From: Darksidea phi
Lineage: Eukaryota; Ascomycota; Dothideomycetes; Pleosporales; Lentitheciaceae
Length of the DNA stretch: 16,894 nucleotides
Assembly: GCA_030770425.1 (NCBI GenBank)
Contig: JASJFT010000422.1
Location: 1-16,894 of the forward strand
Direction of reading: 5' to 3'
Of this stretch, positions 9,433 to 16,894 are shown one piece after another. Numbering within the stretch: the stretch's first letter is position 1; every line of letters begins with the position of its first letter. A program made the translations under genes and the position numbers. The notes under the pieces were generated by a model. The model was not told the origin of the DNA. It searched no databases and saw nothing but the letters and a program-made list of their open reading frames with translations.

Positions 9433-10071
9433 ATTAATTTAGCTCTTCGAGGGACGTAAGCTTATAACGGTATATTTTAGTATTATAATAATCTAGATTC
9501 TAAAGCTACTTTAAGAGACGGGTCTTATAAGTATAAAGCTCGACTATTTAAATAAAAGTCTTATTATAGGTAGTATACGTAGTATCTAGCTTAGCTAGAA
9601 GATTAGATTTCTATTTATTTACCTTTATCTAATCTCTCTTAGTTACTACTAGATTATACTTTAACCTATAATAGATATACTTTATATAGAAACTAGACTA
9701 AAGGTCGATATAATAGGTTTAAGAAGGCCGTACGGTATAATAATAAGAATAAGGTATTAGTATAGGACGAGAATAAGTAAATAGACGATCTATAAGACGA
9801 CGATAACGCTTAGAGTAGGTTATTATAGAAGCCTTAGGTATCGTTAGAATCTAGAAGGTTAATTAAAGATAGAAAGTAATTAGTCCTATATAGATAGCGG
9901 ATTAATTACTCTTATATATTACTAAGAAGGTAGAATAACTATAGTCTTAAATAGACTATATAGTACGTATACGTAGAGTATAGTATAGTTTAAAAAAAGA
10001 AATCTACTAAGTATAAGTACTACTAGCTAGAGAATAATAGGTATAATAAAACCTTTAAGGATAAAGCTTAG
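9433..10071 (+). other. Left part of centre between the inverted arms, no gene recognised
   Basis: Homology between B and B' stops at about 9430 and this stretch has no partner in the window. The bases just after 9440 (a short G-run followed by GTAAGCTTATAACGG at about 9456) sit where a polypurine tract and the 3' LTR start of B would be expected, but the shared LTR of B' does not align, so I cannot confirm it. A CT-rich zone lies near 9600-9660. Frame 3n+1 can be followed from about 9740 toward the open run at 10072 but contains several stops. I cannot identify a product. RIP pattern is the same as elsewhere. Confidence 0.4.
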
Positions 10072-10335
10072 AAGAAGAGAGTAAGTATTATAACCCTAGG
10101 ATTAGAGAAGTACGGGGTAAGCTCTAATATAGCTATAATAGCCGAGCTACGCTTAGTTAGTAATCTAATATTACGTAACTTAGAAGTTATAGAAGTTACT
10201 AAGACGACTACTTCTATAACTACTATAGAAGTTATAGCTATTATAGAAGTTACTACTTCTACTACTACTACTATTATCTTAAGGAATAAGGATAGATATA
10301 AGAGAGTAGAGAATCTCTTAGACTTTCTATTTTAA
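10072..10335 (+). pseudogene. Unidentified degraded ORF, 87 codons open without ATG
   Basis: From 10072 to 10332 the 3n+1 frame has no stop, ending in TAA at 10333-10335; a TAG at 10069-10071 precedes it. There is no ATG, as everywhere here. The predicted peptide is rich in Thr, Ile, Val and Glu and contains the repeated words E-V-I-E-V-T and E-V-I-A-I-I-E-V-T-T-S-T-T-T-T-I-I. It ends K-R-V-E-N-L-L-D-F-L-F. I do not recognise a family. It could be the end of an altered coding region from another repeat, or simple-sequence DNA that happens to lack stops. By my rough estimate a run of this length could occur about once by chance in a window of this composition. Confidence 0.3.
10185..10221. repeat. 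12-bp inverted repeat within a cluster of TATAGAAGT words
   Basis: AGTTATAGAAGT at 10185-10196 is exactly complementary to ACTTCTATAACT at 10210-10221, with 13 bases between. Further direct copies of GAAGTTATAG and TATAGAAGTTACT follow to about 10255, then an ACT run. The cluster lies inside the open run described at 10072-10335, where it gives the E-V-I and T-T-S words. A slipped or palindromic simple repeat is the likely origin. No function is evident. Confidence 0.55.
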
Positions 10336-10339
10336 TTCC

Positions 10340-10901
10340 TTATAGTTAATCTTTAGTTCTTTACCTAATACTTACGAATAAGATTAGATCTTTTCCTAAG
10401 TAGTTATTCTAGTAATAGAATTCGTTAACTTAATCTTAACTTATTAGAAACTAATAGTATAATAAACGTTTTATTAGTCTTAACCTAGATTTTATATAAA
10501 GGTACGTATAACGTATAATAGTCCTAAGACTTTTATAGCTTATTATCTTTATCTTACTTATTATATTCTTCGTTCTAGTTATATAATACTATTAGCTTAT
10601 TTATATTCGAATTATTAATTTACTAATTATAAGTATAAGATACTACTATCTTTTATTTATTATAGTAAATATCTCTCTTAGAATATCTCTTATAGTCTAG
10701 TAGTAATTAATAAGTCTCTTACTTATATTAAGGTAGAGTATTCTTAACTTCTATCTAAGTTAGAGTCTACTAAAGATAAAGAGTTAACTATTTAAGCTTA
10801 TAAATAATATATTTATATATAATTAGTTTAATATAATACTTATTAATATAAGCTTTTTAATTATAAACTAGTCTTAATTTCTAAATTAGAAAAGTTAAAG
10901 T
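10340..10901 (-). repeat. LTR-like segment downstream of B' Pol
   Basis: It follows the end of B' Pol homology in the direction of B' transcription, where a 3' LTR belongs. No coding similarity is seen. Its part 10381 to about 10560 recurs as a reverse complement at about 16715-16893, showing that it is a repeated sequence and not unique DNA. The inverted orientation means the right-edge copy is not the matching 5' LTR of B' in the usual direct arrangement. LTR boundaries cannot be set because the terminal TG and CA are destroyed. Confidence 0.5.
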
Positions 10902-10969
10902 AAGTAAAGGCTACTTAGTCTACTTCTTTTAATCTACCTATATTATTATAGTAACCCTTACTATATAAG

Positions 10970-11215
10970 TCTACTAATTTCTTTTTTCTAGATAGTTAGG
11001 AGTCTTTATCTCTAAGTACCTCTAGTAATACTACTTAACTAGTCTCTAGTAGTTCTATAGGTTCTTAATTAATTCCTATATATTCTAGCTAGTAGGCTAT
11101 TCTACCTACTTAATTAAATATTTCTACTAATATCCGAACTTTTATAGTTTTTAAATTTTCTTAACCTTATATTCCTTATCTTCGAGTTTAATATTAGTAG
11201 CTACTTCGGCGTCTT
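10970..11215 (-). pseudogene. Element B' chromodomain and Pol C-terminus
   Basis: On the - strand the frame gives E-Y-K-V-K-K, then K-Y-L-I-K-stop-V-E-stop-P-T-S, then N-I-stop-E-L-I-K-N-L, the same chromodomain as in B, with stops at the Trp positions. GAAGAT in the segment preceding the domain lies at 11178-11183 and pairs exactly with 9151-9156 of B. A TAG at the codon aligned with B's TAA (9394-9396) may be the original end of Pol or an altered Gln codon. The segment is somewhat more AT-rich than in B, for example where B has G-G codons around 9184. Confidence 0.86.
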
Positions 11216-12294
11216 CTAGTATTAGTTCTAGTAATAATACGTAGAATACTAGATATATTTTTATACCTTTAGCTAGCTTTAGTCTATAGTTAACTAGTTC
11301 TATTTTTTCTTTAATTTTAAATAGTCTAATTCGTAAATTATCTAGTTTATTATATAGTTATTTAGTTTTTAGATTTTATTATAAAAGGAAAACTTTATCC
11401 CCTCTCTTAAGGGTCGATCCCTCGAGCCTTCTTTTATTTACTATTTTAGCTATTATAAGATTCCTATATACTAACTATATACTAAGTTCTTTATATAATT
11501 CTTATATTAAATAGACCTTCTCTTCTATTCTAGTAAATATACTTTTAATATTCTTTAGATTTCTATAAGTTATTAGCTTATATCTATAGTTTATATAGTA
11601 TAGTAAGTATTTAATTATTATAGATTTCTTACTATTATATATTAGTTATACTATTAGAAGTAATTTAATCTAGTTATCCTATAACTTATTAATATAGAAT
11701 CTTAGATACTTCTCTAGAGTTTAGTTTATTCGTTCCGTTTAACTATCTATTTATAGATAGAAACTAGTTAATAGCTTTCTTTTAATTCTTAGTTTTATAA
11801 GTAGTATACTTTAAAACTTTAAAGTAAATAGTTTATCTCTATCTATAAGGATTTATTTTAGTAATTTATAATTAGTAATAAGTATTCTCTTAACCTTATA
11901 AGCTATATTTTCTACTATAATTACTTTATTTATTAGAATAAAGTATACTATCTTAGTTAATTAGTCTATAATTACTATAATTATATTATATAATCTTCTT
12001 AATCCTAGTTCTAATAATAGTAGTAGCTTTACTATAAAGTCTATCGTAATATAAGTCTATAGTTATTTAGGTAGTACTAGTAGTTAGAATAATCTATAGG
12101 ACTTATATCTCTTAGATTTATTCTTAAAATATTCTAAATAGTTATCTATTACTTTCTAAACTTTCTCTTTTATATTAGTAAGTAGGTATTCTCTATCTAT
12201 ATATTTAACTATTTTATTAATTCTTAGGTATTCTAGTATCTTACTCTTATAAATTCCCTATATAAGATTTTCTCTAAGACTTAGTAGTATATAG
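11214..12294 (-). pseudogene. Element B' integrase remnant, catalytic D-D-E intact
   Basis: Read on the - strand, the first catalytic Asp is GAC at 12039-12041, the second GAT at 11841-11843, and the Glu is GAA at 11733-11735 within T-E-R. Spacings are 66 and 36 codons, identical to B and equal to the DX35E rule. So all three acidic residues survive here, while B has Lys at the third. The zinc-binding Cys pair is changed to Tyr as in B. Many TAG/TAA interrupt the frame, so the intact triad is chance survival and not activity. The GPY/F module follows toward 11215. Confidence 0.9.
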
Positions 12295-12523
12295 GGTCTT
12301 ATCTCCGAGTTATTTTTTAGAATAAAATATTCTTTCTTATTAGAAAGTATTCTATCTCGTTTTATTCCTCTATTACTTTCTTAGATAAGTTTTCTAACCC
12401 TTTTTTATTATTTTTCTTTAATATTTACTATTATTATAATCTTTACTAGCCTTATATAGTTATAAATAAGAGTTTTATTAGACTTCTTTTATAGGACTAG
12501 TTTATATATAATAGGTTCGTCGG

Positions 12524-13793
12524 TATCTTAAAGATTTAATCTTCTACTAAGAGTATCTACTACTTTATTTAGTATTCCTAGTTAGTAACTTATCTTAAAG
12601 TCGTAATCCGCTAATAATTCTAACTATTAGAATTATTATTAATTAAGTTTCTTTATAGTCGTAAAACTTATAAGATTCTAGTAATTTATAATAATCTTAA
12701 TCTTATACTTAACTTCTATAAACTATAGTCTCTATTATTTAAATACTAATATAATAGTATTAAGTTTCTTATTATAAATATTATAGTTTACTTCTTTCTT
12801 ACTAAACTTATATAAGTAATAGAATACTAGTCTCTATTTTCTATCTTCCCTCTACTAGATAAGTATTACTTCTAATACGTAGTCTAATATATCCGTTTCT
12901 ACTCTAAGAGGTCTTATTAGATTATATATCTATAATATAGATATTAATATAAATAGATTCTTAAGCTTATTAAAAGCTTTCTATTATTTCTAGTTCTACT
13001 AAAATTCTTTTTCTTTCTTAGTTACCTCTATAAGTAGAGCTATAGTCTTTAAGTAGTCTTTAATAAACTTCTAATAAAAGTTAGTAAATCCTAAAAAGAA
13101 TTATACGTTCTTAACTAATATTAGAATTAATTATTTTCTTATAGTTTATACTTTTCTAGGGTTTATAGATACTCCTTCTTACGAAATAATAAAATCTAGA
13201 TATTTAGTTTCTATCTTATAGAATTTATATTTATTTAGATAAAGTAGTAACTTATTTTACTATAGTTTTTATAATACTTTCTTTATATATTCTTTATATT
13301 CTTCTAGTATTTCTTTATTATATATTAGAATATTATCTAGATATACTATATAGAATATATTTAAGTATTTATTTAATATTCTATTAATAATTAACTAAAA
13401 TATTACTAGTATATTTATTAGTCTAAATAGTATAACTCTATACTCGTAGAGTCTATATTAGATCTTAAATACTATATACTTTTTATACTCTTTTACTATT
13501 TAAATTCTATAAAATTCTTTTTAAATATTAAATTTTATAATTTACTTAACTTCTTAGAGCTAGTCTATAAGTTCTCTAATTAGTAGTAGTAGATATTTAT
13601 TTTTCTTTATAATATTATTTAAACGTCTATAGTCTATATAAAGTTATAACTTTCTATTCTTCTTTAAAATAAATAGAACTAGTAATATTATAGAGCTTTA
13701 ACTTTCTTTAATATATCTTCTTTCTAGATTCTTCGTAAGGTACTCTTTTAATTCTTTTTATTAATCTACTATTAATAAGTATATAGGTCTAGA
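12524..13793 (-). pseudogene. Element B' reverse transcriptase and RNase H remnant
   Basis: On the - strand the Y-L-D-D box reads Y-L-D-N at 13332-13343 (GAT 13335-13337 kept, second Asp AAT), the opposite loss from B (Y-L-N-D). The earlier catalytic Asp reads Asn at 13527-13529, as in B. L-Y-I-D-Y-R-R-L-N-N lies near 13615-13645. RNase H begins with V-E-T-D-I-L-D-Y near 12880-12905, Asp kept, and runs to about 12531. The frame is the same as integrase and protease. Comparing the two copies suggests that an ancestor with Y-L-D-D was mutated independently in each copy. Confidence 0.9.
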
Positions 13794-14111
13794 CTTAAGC
13801 TTTATACTCTCTTTTAAATATATTTTATAATTCTATTTCTAATACTTTAGTAAATTTATATCCGGATATTCTTTAAATAATTCTTAGAACTTCTTATAGT
13901 CTTAAGATATTATTAGTCGTAGTTCTTTTTATATAGTCGCGACTCTTTATACTATAATAATATTAACTCTTTATAAATTCTTTTTATAAATTCTTATAAT
14001 CTTATAAGAGAAAATTAAGTCTATTCTCTCTTTCTAGGGTATATACTAGATCTTATAGCTAGATCTATCTAGTCTTCTAATTCCTATAACTCGAGCTATC
14101 TACTTATAGTC

Positions 14112-14411
14112 TAGTACTTTATATAGCTTCTAATCTATCTATAGATTATATTTTACTAGTTAATTATAACTAATAATTATATTAATATCTCTAATTTCTA
14201 TAATATTAAATTTATAATAGTCTCTAATATTCTCTATCTCTAGGATTACTTCTTATATTTTAAGGTAAATTATACCTTCTCTATATTCTATAGATAATCT
14301 ATCTCTAAGTTCTACTTATATAGGTTTTATCTTAATTTAATAGAGAATCCTATATTCCTCTACTATTCGTAATAATAGAAGTATAAATTCTACTCTACTA
14401 TTTATAATAAC
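14112..14411 (-). pseudogene. Element B' aspartic protease remnant
   Basis: On the - strand the active-site segment reads V-I-I-N-S-R-V, with N-S-R at 14394-14402 in place of D-S-G. The same N-S-R occurs in B at 5932-5940. Either both copies descend from one that already had this change, or secondary RIP sites were hit twice. The rest follows B closely, including the segment matching D-x-I-I-x-x-x-W-L. The frame is -1 relative to the gag frame upstream, as in B. Confidence 0.8.
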
Positions 14412-16700
14412 TTAGACCTTTCGTCTATAAATTCGTATATCTACCTCTAATCTAGCCGGCTATTAGATACTTTCTTATATAATTTATAAAGTTATCTTTT
14501 AAATACTTTTATTAATACGACTCTTATATAGTTAATAATAATTTAGTTTTTTAGTTTATTATTATAGAGGTTCTATTCTTTAGAAATATCCTCTAGTTCT
14601 TAGGTTTCTCGTTAAAGGAATAACTCGTCCGACTATTCTAATTTTAGATCTTCTTCTTTTCTAATCCTATAAGATATTTCCTAGTTTAATATCTATTATA
14701 GTTCTTCTAGGTTCTTATTTAGTAATAGTATATTCTAATTAACGAGTTTTATATTTACCTTATTATTCTAGATATTATAGTATCCTTATTATATACCTAG
14801 TACTCTTAGTTATCTACTAATCTCTAGGTTCTTAGAACTATCTTTATTCTATACTAGATAACTATATTACTCGTACTAGCTTATAAGATATTCCTTTCTC
14901 TTAAGATTTTAGTAAAAGATATCTTCTTTCCTTCTAGTTATAAGTTCTTTTTACGCTAGGTATAGGATATCTACTCTTTTATAATATATTTAATATAAGA
15001 CTTTATAACTAGATTCTTTATATATAATTCTATAATTAATATCCTATTTATAGTCTTTAATATCTACTCTAGTTAGTCTACGTAGCTATTATCCTATAGT
15101 ATATTTTATTAGGAAGTACTTTTTATATTTATTATTATAATAGCCGTCTTATACTAGCTATCCCTATTCTTTATATTCTTTAGTCTAGTTATTATAATCG
15201 TAGAGATAGTATCCTACTATTAGATATTCTTTATTCTAAAGGTATATATATAGATAATCTCTAAGAAGTATTATAACTTCTTTCTTTTATTATATATAAT
15301 ATTTATATTCCCCTATATACTATATAAATAGTAGGTTCTTATAACCTAAACTATCTTAATTCTATATTACCCTATAGCCTTCCGGTTCTTAGAGTTTTAA
15401 GATCTAGTCTATTATCTACTAGTCTCGATTATCGGTAATATATACTAGTTCTACTTCTCTAGTATAATATTTTATAATATATTAGCTAGTTCTATATATC
15501 TAATACTTATTATAAGCTAGTCGTTAGAAGATATCTTCTATAGCTACTTCTCTTAGCTCTAAAAGTATTAATTCTTCTATCTTAAGCTTTAAATCTTCTT
15601 ATTATCGAGAAACTTCTTTAATCTCGTTCTACCTATTAGCGTTATACTATATCTCGGGTATTAAGTTAGACTTAGTTTTTCTTTTTTTACTATATCTAAT
15701 TATATTTATATACTTAATACCCTTCTAGCTATCTATATTCTTTTTTTTATTACTATATTCTTTAGCGAAGTATTCCTATATACTATAGTATAGATATATC
15801 TTCTTATCTTACTATTATTTTATCTTATTTATTAGAACTTTCTATAGCTTCTTATCTTACTTATATTTCTTATTCTTTAAATATTTCTTTTCTTAGATTA
15901 TATTAATATCTATTTTATTATAATTCTTATAGAATCCGTACTTAGGAGTTAACTACTTCTTCTTATAGACTCTAACTAGTTCTATAGTATCTCGCTTTTT
16001 AAGCGCTTATTTATATAGTCGATTATTAATATAAATTATTATCTTAATTAATTCTACTAGATTATCTAGTCTTTTAAGTCTAAATAGCTTATTCTTAACT
16101 ACTTTCTTAAGTCTATTATAGTACGCGACTATAAGAGAGGTATTATTCTAATCGATTTTATACTATAATTATTTAAATTTAATAGTATAGGCTCCTACTA
16201 ACTTTATTTATTTTAGCCTTTAAATTTTATACTCTACTTATTAGATCTTATTAATATCTTTAAAGATTATATATATCTATTTCTTAAAGAAGTTCTAATT
16301 TATAAATACTACTTTTATTTCGTTATCTTACTTTAATAAAGTTTCTTTATTAGTTATATAATTATTAACTAAGGGTTATATCTATACTATTACCTTCTTT
16401 ATTATATATATACCTACTATAAGAATCTTATTCTAATTACTAGTAAATATAGTAGAATTAAACTAATAGTATAGGTCTATTTAAGTAAGAAATAGCTTTA
16501 GACCTTCCTTATTACTATTATATCTCTTAGATATCTTAACTTTTATCTTTTTACTAAGTTTTACTCTTACCTATTATAGCGCTTCTTATAGTAATACTAT
16601 AGCTTATTATATCTCTACTATTTAAGCTATCTATTACTAAATAAGAGTAACTAGATCTACCGTCGAAGCTCCTATTATACTTCCTTTAAAAGTATTATAT
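14400..16700 (-). pseudogene. Element B' gag remnant
   Basis: This is the structural Gag of the B family. On the - strand, in one frame (lowest base of each codon at 3n+2), the retrotransposon Gag domain is readable at about 16010-16320: F-I-x-x-x-F-F-K, then K-L-V-G-A-Y-T-I-K-F, then V-A-Y-Y-N-R-L-K, then L-V-E-L-I-K, ending I-N-N-R-L-Y-K. This matches the fungal Ty3/gypsy Gag pattern (A-x-x-Y-x-x-x-F, Y-x-x-G-L-K, I-x-I-D-x-R-L). The zinc knuckle follows at 15755-15796, and a Lys/Arg-rich C-terminal region shared with B follows to about 14400. The frame is unbroken by indels over at least 1.9 kb. The start cannot be fixed because no ATG exists on this strand. Confidence 0.82.
15755..15796 (-). 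pseudogene. Gag CCHC zinc knuckle with all ligands changed to Tyr
   Basis: Fourteen codons on the - strand have TAT/TAC exactly at the four positions of C-x2-C-x4-H-x4-C: TAT, TAT, TAC, TAT. The residue before the His position is GAA where Gly is usual, and the following F-A-K-E and the Lys run (S-N-K-K-K) are typical of the end of a knuckle. TGY and CAY both become TAY by loss of TpG or CpA, so the pattern identifies a nucleocapsid zinc knuckle. It would have bound the element RNA. Confidence 0.8.
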
Positions 16701-16714
16701 AAGCTAGATAGAGT

Positions 16715-16894
16715 TACTATATTCGATATAATCTAAATTTAAAATAGTTAATATATTATATATTATATATACTTTAATATAGGATCTAAGTTAAAGCTAA
16801 TAGTATATTTATTATATTATTAGATTTTAATAGATTAAGATTAAGTTAATAAATTCTATTACTAGAATAACTACTTAGAAAAAGATCTAATCTT
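16715..16894 (+). repeat. Right-edge LTR-like segment, inverted relative to 10381-10560
   Basis: From about 16715 to 16893 the + strand matches the reverse complement of 10381-10560. The last 65 bases match almost base for base (for example the shared stretch TTCTATTACTAGAATAACTA). The homology reaches the window edge. If 10340-10901 is the 3' LTR of B' (-), this copy is an LTR in + orientation, so it may open another + element or be a solo LTR inserted at the 5' side of B'. Confidence 0.65.

Larger units (their letters stand above)
10902..15203 (-). repeat. Right arm of the 4.3-kb inverted repeat (partner 5131-9432)
   Basis: This is the reverse-complement partner of 5131-9432. Coordinates map by 20334 minus the left position through Pol and by 20331 minus it in the gag part. 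The arm's own sequence continues as gag to the right, whereas the left arm ends at a break, so the repeat edge at 15203 is set by the truncation of B and not by an element boundary. Confidence 0.88.
10902..16715 (-). mobile_element. Element B': RIP-degraded chromovirus, - orientation, nearly full internal region
   Basis: This is an inverted copy of the element B family with the order, on the - strand, gag, zinc knuckle, gag C-terminal region, protease, RT, RNase H, integrase, chromodomain. It extends about 1.5 kb further 5' than B and so carries the whole recognisable gag. Pol aligns with B with no net indel from the protease to the end. It is better preserved than B at the integrase triad but equally lacks start codons and carries stops throughout. 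The 5' LTR expected right of about 16715 is not seen in the proper orientation. Confidence 0.88.

Noticed and set aside
9433..9700. A 3' LTR of B homologous to the LTR-like segment of B'
   Set aside because: Only a short AGCTTATA-like stretch aligns and the rest does not, although Pol of the two copies is very similar.
1..16894. Mitochondrial or AT-rich bacterial genome as the source
   Set aside because: Chromodomain Ty3/gypsy Pol and two-strand CpA-specific loss with CpG retained point to a nuclear fungal genome with RIP.
1..16894. tRNA or rRNA genes
   Set aside because: No T-loop or B-box-like sequence with the right context was found; GGTTCG words at about 3503 and 9193 lie in Pol remnants and have no arms.
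1..16894. A novel defence, toxin or metabolic gene system
   Set aside because: Nothing outside retroelement Gag-Pol remnants and non-coding repeats could be supported on either strand.

Overview
The window is a block of dead LTR retrotransposons from the nuclear genome of a filamentous fungus, most likely a Pezizomycotina ascomycete. The DNA is very AT-rich. On reading it through I find essentially no CA dinucleotide and only two TG (4657-4658 and 5467-5468), while CG, CC, CT, TC, GG and AG remain. Loss of CpA on both strands, giving TpA, is the signature of repeat-induced point mutation (RIP), here carried practically to saturation. With CA and TG gone, there are only two ATG codons on the + strand and none on the - strand. 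CAG, CAA and TGG codons read as TAG or TAA, and Cys and His codons read as Tyr. No functional protein gene, tRNA, rRNA or CRISPR array is visible.

Three degraded chromodomain-type Ty3/gypsy elements (chromoviruses) can still be read through the mutations. Element A (1 to about 4460, +, cut by the left edge) holds protease, reverse transcriptase, RNase H, integrase, chromodomain and a C-terminal tail with four 75-bp in-frame repeats. All of these lie in one reading frame, codons starting at positions 3n+2. About 670 bp follow (4461-5130) that match no other part of the window and may be A's 3' LTR region; they include a perfect 11-bp hairpin and a pyrimidine tract. Element B (about 5131-9432, +) starts abruptly inside gag and continues through protease, RT, RNase H, integrase and chromodomain. 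Element B' (about 10902 to 16715, -) is an inverted copy of the same family and also keeps the gag N-terminal part with its zinc knuckle. B and B' form inverted arms of about 4.3 kb around a 1.47-kb centre (9433-10901). Every landmark pair I checked from 5932 to 9411 satisfies B + B' = 20334, so there is no net insertion or deletion in that stretch.

The centre holds an unassigned + strand stretch with an 87-codon open run (10072-10332), and an LTR-like segment (about 10340-10900). Part of that segment recurs inverted at the right edge (about 16715-16893), which points to another partial copy beyond the window.

How it fits together: two distinct chromovirus families accumulated in one place, perhaps with A nested in B's gag. 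Chromodomain integrases are known to direct insertion to heterochromatin, and RIP then inactivated the repeats by transitions, leaving frame and catalytic spacing nearly intact. I found no cellular pathway or new defence or metabolic system. The interest lies in the extreme completeness of the mutation pattern and in the structural fossils it preserved.
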